From Duganella sp. SG902 (GTDB lineage: Bacteria > Pseudomonadota > Gammaproteobacteria > Burkholderiales > Burkholderiaceae_D): 64,000 nucleotides of DNA. A program made the translations under genes and the position numbers. Each line of letters starts with the position of its first letter. Position 1 is the first letter of the stretch. Positions 53,116-62,039 of the stretch are shown piece by piece. The stretch is taken from assembly GCF_013376005.1 (NCBI RefSeq), contig NZ_JABMJK010000019.1:33024-97023 (forward strand), given 5' to 3'. The notes under the pieces were generated by a model, which did no database searches, was not told the origin of the DNA, and saw only the letters and a program-made list of their open reading frames with translations.

Positions 53116-53880
53116 ATGAACCGTCTGCAAAACAAAGTCGCCATCGTTACTGGCGCATCCTCCGGCATCGGCCGCGCTACCGCCAAGCTGTTCGCCGCCG
53201 AGGGAGCCAAAGTTGTTGTCGCCGCCCGCCGCCAGTCCGAACTCGATAGCCTGGTCGCCGAGATCAAGGCCGATGGCGGCGAAGCCATCGCGCTGGCTGG
53301 CGACGTCACCTCCGAATCGTTCAATGCCGCGCTGGTCGCCGCCGCCGTGGAAGCCTACGGCCGCCTGGACATCGCCTACAACAACGCCGGCACGCTGGGC
53401 GAGATGGGCGAAACCAGCGGCGTGTCGGAGCAGGGCTGGAACGACACGCTGGCGGCCAACCTGACCAGCGCCTTCCTCGGCGCCAAACACCAGGTGCCGG
53501 CAATGGCCAAGCATGGCGGCGGCTCGGTGATCTTCACGTCGACCTTTGTCGGCTACAGCTTCGCCTTCCCCGGCGTGGCGGCTTACGCGGCCAGCAAGGC
53601 GGGCCTGATCGGTTTGACGCAGGCGCTGGCGGCGGAATACGGCCCGCAAGGCGTGCGCGTGAACGCGGTGTTGCCGGGCGCCGTGGATACGCAGATGTAC
53701 CGCGACATGAACAACACGCCGGAATCGACGTCCTTCATCACCAACCTGCACGCCCTCAAGCGCGTGGCGCAACCGGAGGAACTGGCGCGCTCGGTGCTGT
53801 ACCTGGCCTCGGACGATTCCTCGTTCGTGACCGGCACCGCGTCGCTGGTGGACGGCGGCGCCTCGATCACCCGCACCTAA
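53116..53880 (+). CDS. Short-chain dehydrogenase/reductase
   Basis: A 254-residue classical SDR. TGASSGIGRA is the cofactor loop, with an ARR segment after the second strand suggesting NADP(H); NNAG, the catalytic serine in IFTSTFVGY and YAASKAG complete the active site, and LPGAVDTQM follows. The C-terminus SLVDGGASITR is typical. AAGGAG before the ATG. It lies 99 bases after pntB, outside that operon. Substrate unknown. Confidence 0.9.
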   Translation: MNRLQNKVAIVTGASSGIGRATAKLFAAEGAKVVVAARRQSELDSLVAEIKADGGEAIALAGDVTSESFNAALVAAAVEAYGRLDIAYNNAGTLGEMGETSGVSEQGWNDTLAANLTSAFLGAKHQVPAMAKHGGGSVIFTSTFVGYSFAFPGVAAYAASKAGLIGLTQALAAEYGPQGVRVNAVLPGAVDTQMYRDMNNTPESTSFITNLHALKRVAQPEELARSVLYLASDDSSFVTGTASLVDGGASITRT

Positions 53881-55017
53881 TCAGCGGCGGCCGTACATCA
53901 TCAGTTCGGCCAGCAGGCCCCGGGCCGGGCCGGCCACGTCGATGGCGGCCAGCGAAAGGCCCAGCAAGGCTTGCGCCGGCGAGTCGTTGGCGAAGATGCG
54001 GGCCATGGTGTCGGTCAGCCGCACGGTGGTGCCGCGGTCGCGCTGCCGCAACGCGGTGAATTGCGACAGCATGGCCGGCGTGGCGCCTTGCGCCAACAGG
54101 CGCGCCAGCACGGTGACGTCGCGCAGGCCGAGGTTCAATCCCTGGCCAGCCACAGGATGCAGCGTCTGGGCCGCGTTGCCGATGGCGACGGTGCGTGCCG
54201 TACTGCGCGGGTCCGCGTTCAACCCCAATGGGAAGGCAAGGCGCGGCGTGGCGCGCGTAAAAGTGCCCACGCGGTCGCCGAAGGCCGCGCCCAAGGCTTG
54301 CAGGAAGTCGGCGTCGTCCAGGGCTTGCAGCTCGATCGCCGTGTCCGGCCGCACGCACCACACCAGCGAGTATTCATCGTCCTGCGGCAGCAGCGCCAGC
54401 GGACCTTGTTCGGTGAATCGTTCGTAGGCGCGGTGCGGTGGCGGTGTGGTGCTGCGCACCTGCGCGATGATGGCGGTCTGCTGGTAGTCGCGGTGGGTGG
54501 CGCGGGTTTGCTGTTCGTTGAATAGCCCGCCCTCGGCCTGCACCACGATGGCGGCGCGCAGCACTTGCGGCGTTTCCCCTGCGATCGTCAGCGCCACGGC
54601 GTCGTCCAATTCGTCGAGCGCCTCGACGCGGGCGGGGCGCAGCGACACGATGCCGGCGCGTTCGCATACAGCGCCCAGCGCGGTGACCAGGTTGCCGTAG
54701 CGGCTGACGTAGCCCAGCGCCGGCAGGTCGTAATCCTTGCGGTCGATCAGGCTGCGGCCGAATTGGCTGCGGCGCGAGACGTGGATTTGTTCGATGGCGG
54801 TGGCCGCCGCCGGCCAGGCGCCGATTTCTTCCAGTATCTGCCGGCTGCCCCAGGACAGCGCCAGCGAGCGCGGATCCTTGCTGGCGTGGTCCAGCGTCCT
54901 GGCGTCGATCAGGGCGATGCGGGCGGCCGGCACGCCGCGCTTGACCAGCAGCGCCGCCAGCGCCATGCCGGCCGGTCCGGCGCCGCAGATGGCGATGTCG
55001 TAATCCAGCTCAGTCAT
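53881..55017 (-). CDS. UbiH/COQ6-family FAD monooxygenase
   Basis: A 378-residue flavin hydroxylase of the ubiquinone-biosynthesis group. The N-terminal FAD fold is ICGAGPAGMALAALL, and the second FAD motif is VAIGNAAQTLHPVAGQGLNLG, characteristic of UbiH/UbiF/VisC proteins. Which ring position it hydroxylates cannot be told. Its start overlaps the pepP end by 8 bases, so it is the last gene of the amgK-murU-pepP-ubi unit. In many proteobacteria pepP and ubiH are neighbours. Confidence 0.88.
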   Translation of the reverse strand: MTELDYDIAICGAGPAGMALAALLVKRGVPAARIALIDARTLDHASKDPRSLALSWGSRQILEEIGAWPAAATAIEQIHVSRRSQFGRSLIDRKDYDLPALGYVSRYGNLVTALGAVCERAGIVSLRPARVEALDELDDAVALTIAGETPQVLRAAIVVQAEGGLFNEQQTRATHRDYQQTAIIAQVRSTTPPPHRAYERFTEQGPLALLPQDDEYSLVWCVRPDTAIELQALDDADFLQALGAAFGDRVGTFTRATPRLAFPLGLNADPRSTARTVAIGNAAQTLHPVAGQGLNLGLRDVTVLARLLAQGATPAMLSQFTALRQRDRGTTVRLTDTMARIFANDSPAQALLGLSLAAIDVAGPARGLLAELMMYGRR

Positions 55018-56323
55018 GCCGCATCAATGCTTCAATCTCGGCCACCGTCTTGGGCGCGTTGGCGCTGAGGATTGCGTGGCCGTCGGCGGTGACCAGCACG
55101 TCGTCCTCGATGCGGATGCCGATGTTCCAGTATTCTTCCGGCACGCCTTCGGCCGGGCGCACGTAGATGCCCGGTTCCACCGTCACCACCATGCCCGGCC
55201 GCAGCGCGCGAGACGGCTTGTCGGCCTGCGTGACGTCGCGGTACTGGCCGACGTCGTGCACGTCCATGCCCAACCAGTGGCCGGTGCCGTGCATGTAGAA
55301 CTGCAGGTAGGTCTTGTTGGCGATGACTTCCTCCAGCGTGCCTTGCAGCAGGCCGAAGTCCAGCATGCCCTGCGCCAGCACCTTCACCGCCGCCTCGTGC
55401 GCGCCGGAGTAGGGCAGGCCGGGCGCGATGGCTTGCAGCGCGGCGGCTTGCGCGGCCAGCACCAGTTCATACAGACGCTTTTGCGGCTCGCTGAATTTGC
55501 CGTTGGCCGGGAAGGTGCGCGTGATGTCGGAGGCATAGCCATCCAGCTCGCAGCCGGCATCGATCAGCACCAGGTCGCCGTCGCGGGTTTGCGCGTTGTT
55601 GGCGCTGTAGTGCAGCACGCAGGCGTTGGCGCCGGTCGCGACGATGGAGGTGTAGGCTGGCGCTTGTGCGCCGTTGCGGCGGAATTCGTACAGCAGTTCC
55701 GCTTCCAGTTCGTATTCGTGGACGCCGACGCGCGCGGCGCGCATGGCGCGGATGTGCGCGGCGGCCGAGATGTCGGCGGCGCGCCGCATGATTGCCTGCT
55801 CATCCGCGTCTTTCAGCAGGCGCATTTCGTCCAGCAGCGGCAGCAGGTCGACCGTCGATGCGGGCGGCGTGACGCCGGTGCGGGACTTGGCGCGCACCGC
55901 GGCCAGCCACCCGGCCACGCGCGCATCGAGCTTGCCGCCCAGCGGGTAGTACAGGGCCGGCGCGTCGCACAGCAGCGTGGCCATCTGCTCGTCCAGCGTT
56001 TCGATGGCGTAGGCTTCGTCGAAGCCGAAGGCCTCGCGCGCGGCTTCCGGGCCGTAGCGGTAGCCGTCCCAGATTTCGCGGTCGAGGTTTTTCTGGCGGC
56101 AGAACAGGATGGCGCGCGCCGGCGTTGCGCCGCTGGCCGCCGCCAGCACCACCACCGCCTCCGGCTCGGTGAAGCCGGTCAGGTAATAGAAGTAGCTGTC
56201 GTGACGGTAGGGGTAGTCGCTGTCGCTGTTGCGCGCGACTTCCGGCGCGGTCGGCAACACGGCCACCGCGCCCGCCGCCATTTGCGCCAGCAGGCGCGCG
56301 CGCCGTTGCGCGCGGGCGCTCAT
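55010..56323 (-). CDS. pepP: Xaa-Pro aminopeptidase (aminopeptidase P)
   Basis: PepP removes N-terminal residues next to proline in the cytosol. The 437 residues show the N-terminal creatinase-like domain (YPYRHDSYFYYLTGF) and the pita-bread metal site: two Asp in LIDAGCELDGYASDITRTFP, the His in MHGTGHWLGMDVHDVG, Glu in VVTVEPGIYV and Glu in GIRIEDDVLVT. The start at 56323 overlaps the murU stop by one base (TAATG). The frame extends upstream but only as a shadow of murU. Confidence 0.94.
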   Translation of the reverse strand: MSARAQRRARLLAQMAAGAVAVLPTAPEVARNSDSDYPYRHDSYFYYLTGFTEPEAVVVLAAASGATPARAILFCRQKNLDREIWDGYRYGPEAAREAFGFDEAYAIETLDEQMATLLCDAPALYYPLGGKLDARVAGWLAAVRAKSRTGVTPPASTVDLLPLLDEMRLLKDADEQAIMRRAADISAAAHIRAMRAARVGVHEYELEAELLYEFRRNGAQAPAYTSIVATGANACVLHYSANNAQTRDGDLVLIDAGCELDGYASDITRTFPANGKFSEPQKRLYELVLAAQAAALQAIAPGLPYSGAHEAAVKVLAQGMLDFGLLQGTLEEVIANKTYLQFYMHGTGHWLGMDVHDVGQYRDVTQADKPSRALRPGMVVTVEPGIYVRPAEGVPEEYWNIGIRIEDDVLVTADGHAILSANAPKTVAEIEALMRHD

Positions 56324-57057
56324 TACTGCAGCCCCTTGCCGGCCGGCGCCAGCGCCGCCAGCGGCGCGTTCAGCAGCTCGAGCTGCTGGACGGTGCCGAC
56401 GTTGTGCCATTCGCCTTCGTACACTTCGCCGCCGACCTGCTTCTTGTCCGCGTACTCGCGGATCAACGGGCCAAGCTTGGCGTAGTCGCCGGCGGCGATG
56501 CGGTCGAACATCTCCATGCGGTACACGCCGATGTTCCCGAAGGTCCACTTGGGCGTACCGTCGTTGGTCAGCGAATACATGGTCATGCCGAAGTCGCCCT
56601 CCGGATGCCAGTCGGGATTCGGCACCATGTACAGCCAGCAGATGTCGCGCTTGTCGGCCGGGTAGGGATTGCCCCACATGTCCTTGTCGTGCAGGACGTC
56701 CTTGACCTGTTCGAAGTCGAAGTAGGGCACGTAGATATCGCCGGAGATGGCCACGAACGGCTCCTCGCCCAGCAGATGGCGCGCTTTTGCGATGCCGCCC
56801 GCCGTTTCCAGCGCGGTCTCCTCGCGCGAGTACATCAGCTTTGCGCCGAACTGGCTGCCGTCGCCCAGCGTGCTTTCAATCTGCTCGCCCAGGTGGGCGT
56901 GGTTGATGACGATGTCGGTGATCCCGGCCTTCACCAGGTTCAGGATGTGCCACACGATCAGCGGCCGGCCGCGCACCTTGAGCAGCGGCTTGGGCGTGGT
57001 GTCGGTCAGTGGACGCATGCGTTCGCCGCGTCCGGCGGCGAAGATCATCGCTTTCAT
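56323..57057 (-). CDS. murU: N-acetylmuramate alpha-1-phosphate uridylyltransferase
   Basis: MurU makes UDP-MurNAc from MurNAc-1-phosphate and UTP in the peptidoglycan-recycling bypass that avoids the fosfomycin-sensitive MurA step. The 244 residues begin with the nucleotidyltransferase signature MKAMIFAAGRGERMRPLTD and PKPLLKVRGRPLI; AISGDIYVPY carries the metal aspartate and GEWHNVGTVQQLELL closes the site. It follows amgK directly. Confidence 0.93.
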   Translation of the reverse strand: MKAMIFAAGRGERMRPLTDTTPKPLLKVRGRPLIVWHILNLVKAGITDIVINHAHLGEQIESTLGDGSQFGAKLMYSREETALETAGGIAKARHLLGEEPFVAISGDIYVPYFDFEQVKDVLHDKDMWGNPYPADKRDICWLYMVPNPDWHPEGDFGMTMYSLTNDGTPKWTFGNIGVYRMEMFDRIAAGDYAKLGPLIREYADKKQVGGEVYEGEWHNVGTVQQLELLNAPLAALAPAGKGLQ

Positions 57058-57067
57058 GCGCGCGTCC

Positions 57068-58111
57068 TCAGAAGGTGTAGCCGACTTGCGGCTGACGGTC
57101 TTCCAGCAGGTCCAGCAGCTTGATCAGCGGCTTCAGGTCCTTGTAGCGGCCGGCGGTCTTGCGCACGTATTCCATCACGGTCGGCAGATCGTCCAGGTAC
57201 TGGGCCTTGCCGTCGCGGTAGTTCAGGCGGCAGAACAGGCCGAGGATTTTCAGGTGGCGCTGCAGCGCCATGTATTCGAAGTCCTTGTAGAAGGCGTCGA
57301 TGTCGGCGTTCACCGGCAGGCCCAGCGACTTGGCGTGCTGCCAGTAGCGGATCGCCCAGTCCAGCACCAGTTCCTCGTCCCACGACACGTAGGCGTCGCG
57401 CAGCAGCGAGGCGATGTCGTAGGTCATGGGGCCGTACAGCGCGTCCTGGAAATCCAGCACGCCCGGATTGCCGGCGTCCACCACCATCAGGTTGCGCGAG
57501 TGGTAGTCGCGGTGCACGTACACCTGCGCCTGCGCGGTGACGTTGGCCAGGATGGCGTTGAACACGCCTTGCAGCTCGGCCGCCTGTTTTTCGGTCAGCG
57601 TGGCTTTCAGGTGCTGGCCGATGTACCACTCGGGGAACAGGTTCATCTCGCGCAGCAGGAAGGCGCGGTCGTATGCGGGCAGCACGTCCGGGCGGCTGGT
57701 GAGCTGGAACTTGACCAGCGCCTCCAGCGCCTCGGCGTACATGGTGGAGGCGTTGTCGTGATTCAGCGCCGACAGGTAGGTGGTGGTGCCCAGGTCGGAC
57801 AGCAGCATCAGGCCGGCCTCGTAATCGGTGGCGACGATGCGCGGCACCGTCACGCCCGCGTGCGTGAGCATTTCGTCAACCTTGACGAAGCCCAGCACGT
57901 TTTCGCGCTCCGGCGGCGCGTCCATGGCGATCAGGGTCGGGCCCAGCGCGGCTTGCTTTTCTGGCAAAACATTGAGGCGGAAATAGCGGCGGAAGCTGGC
58001 GTCGGCCGAGGCGGGGCGTATGCTGTCCACGTCGACCACATTCAGGCCGCGCAGCCACGTTACCAGCAGTGCAAGACGTGTATCGGAAGTTAAATTCTGT
58101 AATAAAGACAT
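57068..58111 (-). CDS. amgK: N-acetylmuramate/N-acetylglucosamine anomeric kinase
   Basis: AmgK phosphorylates the anomeric position of MurNAc, giving the substrate of MurU. The 347 residues have the aminoglycoside-phosphotransferase fold: a brace motif VYVHRDYHSRNLMVV with catalytic Asp, and VLDFQDALYGPMTYD for the metal aspartate. The N-terminal SADASFRRYFRL is typical. First gene of the minus-strand unit, divergent from lptD, as in Pseudomonas. The start has only a weak ribosome site. Confidence 0.93.
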   Translation of the reverse strand: MSLLQNLTSDTRLALLVTWLRGLNVVDVDSIRPASADASFRRYFRLNVLPEKQAALGPTLIAMDAPPERENVLGFVKVDEMLTHAGVTVPRIVATDYEAGLMLLSDLGTTTYLSALNHDNASTMYAEALEALVKFQLTSRPDVLPAYDRAFLLREMNLFPEWYIGQHLKATLTEKQAAELQGVFNAILANVTAQAQVYVHRDYHSRNLMVVDAGNPGVLDFQDALYGPMTYDIASLLRDAYVSWDEELVLDWAIRYWQHAKSLGLPVNADIDAFYKDFEYMALQRHLKILGLFCRLNYRDGKAQYLDDLPTVMEYVRKTAGRYKDLKPLIKLLDLLEDRQPQVGYTF

Positions 58112-58210
58112 TGAAGCGTGCCGAGGAAACCGGCGTCAGGTGAAGATTCCCATATAATAAGGGATTCAAATTAAAAAATCGCCTTTCATGGTGTTTCGTC
58201 CCCTCTTTTC

Positions 58211-60454
58211 ATGAGTCGCATGCCCAAACCGCAGCGCTTGGCGTATGCCTTGTCCGCTATCTTCACTGTAGCGGCGTTGCCCGCCTACGCCCAGGCGCCC
58301 AAGCAGCGCGCGCCGCGCGTGGAAGACAAGAACGCCGTCACCACCGTCATGGCCGAGGACATCAGCGGGCGTCCCGAACGCGAGCTGAACCTGGACCGCG
58401 ACGCCGAGATCATCAAGGACAAGACCAAGGTCAAGGCCGATACCGCCTGCTACCGCCAGGTCGAGGATGAGGTCGAAGCCAAGGGCAACGTGAAGATCTG
58501 GCGCTTCGGCGACTACTTCACCGGCGACGAGCTCAAGCTGAACATGGACACCGGCAAGGGCTACATGCTCAACCCGACCTATCAGCTGGAGGCCAACCAC
58601 GCGCGCGGCAAGGCCGAGCGCCTGAACTTCATCAACGAGGATGAGGCGCAGGTCATCAACGGCACCTACAGCACCTGCCAGAGCGCCGACCCGGACTGGT
58701 ATTTGCGCTCGGACACGCTCAACCTGGATTCGGGCCGCGACGTCGGCACCGCCGGCAAGACGCTGATTTACTTCAAGGACGTGCCCATCATCGGCACGCC
58801 GGCGCTGTCGTTCTCGCTGTCCGGCGCGCGCCGCTCCGGCTGGCTGTCGCCGACCCCGGGCTTCGGTTCCAAGAACGGCGCCGAGCTGGTGGTGCCGTAC
58901 TACTTCAACATCGCGCCCAACCGCGACCTGACGCTGTACCCGAAAATCATCGGCAACCGCGGCATCCAGGTCGGCGCGCTGGGACGTTATCTGGGCGAGA
59001 CCGACGGCGGCTTGTACCGCGGCGAAACCTATCTCGAGTATCTGCCGCGCGACCGCGAATACGCCAAGGCCAACCCGGACATCAAGTCCGACCGCTGGAT
59101 GATACGCTCGACCCACAGCCAGGACCTGAGCAAGGACTGGGAATACAGCTGGAACTTCCGCGCCGCCTCGGACAACAACTATCCGAACGATTTCTCCAAG
59201 ACCGTGTCCAGCTCCACCGAGCGCCAGCTGCTGCGCGAGCTGCGCACCGATTACCACGGCGAGTTCTGGACCCTGACCGCGCGCGTGCAGAAGTACCAGG
59301 TGCTGCAGGATCCGGAATCGGTGGTCGACCCGTCGCTGACGGTGACGCGCCCGTACGACCGCCTGCCGGCCGTCAACTTCCACGCCGCGCAGTACGACGT
59401 CGCCGGCGGCTTCGACTGGGCCTTCGACTCCGAGCTGACCCGCTTCTACCATCCGACCCTGATCAACGGCACGCGCCTGGTGGCGATCCCGCAGGTCAGC
59501 TACCCGATCATCGGGCCGAGCTACTTCATCACGCCGAAGGTGATGGTCAACATGGCCAGCTACCAGCTGGACGCGTTCGGCGCGCAGCGCGCCGACAACC
59601 TGTCGCGCACGGTGCCGACCTTCTCGCTGGACTCGGGCCTGGTGTTCGAGCGCGACGTCACGTTCGGCGGCAAGCAGATGACGCAGACGCTGGAGCCGCG
59701 CCTGTTCTACGTGAACACGCCGTACCGCGACCAGAGCAAGTTCCCGACCTTCGACACCGACGCCGCCACCTTCAACTTCGCGCAGATCTTCAGCGAGAAC
59801 CGCTTCGTCGGCTCGGACCGCATCGGCGACGCCAACCAGCTGACCGCCGCGCTGACCTCGCGCTTCCTGGACGCCAACGGCGCCGAGGCCCTGCGCCTGG
59901 CGTTCGGCCAGCGCTTCTACTTCCGCGACCAGAAGGTGCAGCTCGACTCGTCGACGCCGGTGGTGGACGCCCACTCCGACATCCTGCTGGCCGCCACCGG
60001 CCGCATCTCGGAAACCTGGACCTTCGACAGCGCCGTGCAGTACAACCCGAGCCAGAGCCGCATCGTCTCGGAGAGCTACACCGCGCAGTGGATTCCGGGC
60101 AAGAAGAAGGTGCTGAACCTGGGCTACCGCTACCTGCGCGACAGCTTCAAGAACATCGAGCTGTCGAGCCAGTGGCCGATCTTCCAGCGCTGGTACGGCG
60201 TGGGCCGCATCAGCTACTCGGTGCAGGACAAGAAAATCCTGGAAAGCCTGGTCGGCCTCGAGTACAACGCCGACTGCTGGGTGTTCCGCACCGGCGCCCA
60301 GCGCTTCGTGACCACCTCGACCAAGGCCTCGACCCAGATCTTCTTCCAGCTCGAGCTGAACGGCCTGTCGCACCTGGGCGTGGGCAGTCCGCTGGAGGCG
60401 ATGAAGAGCAGCATTCCTGGCTACCAGCGTTTGAATGAGGGCTATGGCCGCTAA
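58211..60454 (+). CDS. lptD: LPS-assembly outer-membrane protein LptD
   Basis: LptD is the outer-membrane barrel that, with LptE, inserts lipopolysaccharide in the outer leaflet. The 747 residues comprise a signal peptide (about 1-28), an N-terminal OstA/LptA-like jellyroll (about 60-190) and a large barrel. FSLSGARRSGWLSPTPGFGS marks the barrel start. Only three cysteines are visible (80, 156, 689), against the two disulphide pairs of E. coli, so at most one conserved bond forms. It heads lptD-surA-pdxA-rsmA. Confidence 0.95.
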   Translation: MSRMPKPQRLAYALSAIFTVAALPAYAQAPKQRAPRVEDKNAVTTVMAEDISGRPERELNLDRDAEIIKDKTKVKADTACYRQVEDEVEAKGNVKIWRFGDYFTGDELKLNMDTGKGYMLNPTYQLEANHARGKAERLNFINEDEAQVINGTYSTCQSADPDWYLRSDTLNLDSGRDVGTAGKTLIYFKDVPIIGTPALSFSLSGARRSGWLSPTPGFGSKNGAELVVPYYFNIAPNRDLTLYPKIIGNRGIQVGALGRYLGETDGGLYRGETYLEYLPRDREYAKANPDIKSDRWMIRSTHSQDLSKDWEYSWNFRAASDNNYPNDFSKTVSSSTERQLLRELRTDYHGEFWTLTARVQKYQVLQDPESVVDPSLTVTRPYDRLPAVNFHAAQYDVAGGFDWAFDSELTRFYHPTLINGTRLVAIPQVSYPIIGPSYFITPKVMVNMASYQLDAFGAQRADNLSRTVPTFSLDSGLVFERDVTFGGKQMTQTLEPRLFYVNTPYRDQSKFPTFDTDAATFNFAQIFSENRFVGSDRIGDANQLTAALTSRFLDANGAEALRLAFGQRFYFRDQKVQLDSSTPVVDAHSDILLAATGRISETWTFDSAVQYNPSQSRIVSESYTAQWIPGKKKVLNLGYRYLRDSFKNIELSSQWPIFQRWYGVGRISYSVQDKKILESLVGLEYNADCWVFRTGAQRFVTTSTKASTQIFFQLELNGLSHLGVGSPLEAMKSSIPGYQRLNEGYGR

Positions 60455-60470
60455 CTCCTGATGTACACTT

Positions 60471-60508
60471 GGCGTCCGCCGCGCAAAAACACGCGTCGGC
60501 GCCTTTTT
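60471..60508 (+). terminator. Intrinsic hairpin between lptD and surA (terminator or attenuator)
   Basis: GGCGTCCGCCGCG (60471-60483) pairs with CGCGTCGGCGCC (60492-60503) with one bulge and one mismatch, followed by TTTTTG and soon TTTTTT. It looks like a factor-independent terminator placed inside an operon that is normally read through, so it may reduce surA-pdxA-rsmA relative to lptD. Confidence 0.6.
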
Positions 60509-60537
60509 GCCTTTTTTACACCTTTGAGCGTTCTAAC

Positions 60538-62013
60538 ATGCGTAATGCCAGTAAGTACCAGATGAAACTCCTCGCAGTCCTGTTGTGCACGGCCGCGCTC
60601 AGCGGTTGTAGCCTGTTCTCGTCGAAGAAGAAAGCTGAGCCTGCGCCAGCCCCCGCCGCCGCGCCGGCCACCACCGCCGCCACGCCAGCGGCCGCCGCCA
60701 AGCCGGCCGCGAAACCGGCCGGCGCCGGCTTCGTCCCGCCGGGCGAGTCCGGCAACGTGGCGATCGACTCGATCGTGGTGGTGGTCAATGACGACGTCAT
60801 CACCCAGCGCGAGCTGGCCAACCGCATCAAGACCGTGACCGCCCGCATGAAGGCGCAGAACGTGCAGATGCCGTCGCCCGCCGACCTGCGCCGCCAGCTG
60901 CTGGAGCGCATGATCGTCGAGCGCTCGCAGCTGCAACTGGCCAAGGAATACGGCGTGCGCGTGGACGACCTGCAGCTCGACCGCGCCATCCAGCGCATCG
61001 CCGAAGCGCAGAAGATGAACGTGCAGCAGTTGCGCGACCAGATGGAAAAGGATGGCACGCCGTACGCCTCGTTCCGCGAGGAGATCCGCGAGGAAATCAT
61101 CATGCAGCGCCTGCGCGAGCACGAGGTGGACGCCAAGATCCAGATTTCCGACGCCGAGGTGGACAGCTTCGTGGCCGCCGAAAAAGCCGCCGCCGCCGAG
61201 CAGTTCGAGATCAACATCTCGCAAATCATGATCCGCATCCCGGACAACGCCACCGCCGAAGTGATCGCCCAGCGCCGCGCGCGCGCCGAGGAAGTGATGC
61301 GCCAGCTGCGCACCGGCGCCGACTTCGCCAAGATGGCCGCCACCTACTCGGACGCCAGCGACGCGCTGCAGGGCGGCGCGGTGGGCTGGCGCCAGCCCGA
61401 GCGCCTGCCGCCGGTGTTCGCCGAGGCGCTGGTCAAGCTGAAGCCGGGCCAGGTCACGCCGATCATCAAGAGCACCGGCGCCTTCCACATCCTGAAGGCG
61501 GTGGACCGCCGCAGCCTGGCCGAGGCGCAAGCCGTGGCCTCGGTGCAGCAGACCCACGCGCGCCACATCCTGATCAAGGTGACGCCGACCATGAGCGCGG
61601 CCGACGCCAAGCGCAAGCTGCTGGAACTGAAGGAGCGCCTGGACAACAACGCCGCCAAGTTTGAAGACCTGGCGCGCCTGGTGTCGAACGACGGTTCGGC
61701 CTCCAAGGGCGGCGACCTGGGCTGGCTGTACCCGGGCGACACCATGCCGGAATTCGAGGCGGCGATGAACAACCTGAAGATCGGTGAAGTCAGCCAGCCG
61801 GTCGAGACCAGCTTCGGCCTGCACCTGATCCAGGTGCTGGAGCGCAAGAGCGACGACGTCTCGAAAGAGCGCGAGCGCAACAATGCCCGCCAGGCGCTGC
61901 GCGAACGCAAGCTGGAAGAAGCCACCGAAAGCTGGCAGCGTGAAGTCCGCGACCGCGCCTACGTCGAGTACCGCAACGAAGACGACAAGGCCGCCAACGC
62001 CGCCAGCAAATAA
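60538..62013 (+). CDS. surA: SurA-type periplasmic chaperone / peptidyl-prolyl isomerase with lipoprotein signal
   Basis: SurA escorts outer-membrane proteins such as LptD. The 491 residues have an N-terminal chaperone domain starting near VAIDSIVVVVNDDVITQREL, two parvulin domains (INISQIMIRIP onward and ARHILIKVTP onward, each with a GGAVGW or GGDLGW motif) and a C-terminal helix. Unusually, the signal ends in a lipobox, LLCTAALSGC with Cys24, then an Ala/Pro-rich linker (about 32-63). The frame opens at 60469; 60538 or 60562 gives a sensible signal. Confidence 0.92.
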   Translation: MRNASKYQMKLLAVLLCTAALSGCSLFSSKKKAEPAPAPAAAPATTAATPAAAAKPAAKPAGAGFVPPGESGNVAIDSIVVVVNDDVITQRELANRIKTVTARMKAQNVQMPSPADLRRQLLERMIVERSQLQLAKEYGVRVDDLQLDRAIQRIAEAQKMNVQQLRDQMEKDGTPYASFREEIREEIIMQRLREHEVDAKIQISDAEVDSFVAAEKAAAAEQFEINISQIMIRIPDNATAEVIAQRRARAEEVMRQLRTGADFAKMAATYSDASDALQGGAVGWRQPERLPPVFAEALVKLKPGQVTPIIKSTGAFHILKAVDRRSLAEAQAVASVQQTHARHILIKVTPTMSAADAKRKLLELKERLDNNAAKFEDLARLVSNDGSASKGGDLGWLYPGDTMPEFEAAMNNLKIGEVSQPVETSFGLHLIQVLERKSDDVSKERERNNARQALRERKLEEATESWQREVRDRAYVEYRNEDDKAANAASK

Positions 62014-62039
62014 GGCAACTGAGCAGAAAGGGGAGCACG

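Noticed and set aside
58153..58158. TATAAT in the amgK/lptD intergenic region as a promoter
   Set aside because: The -10 match is good, but no -35 box is seen at a workable distance in either direction, so the promoter was not called.
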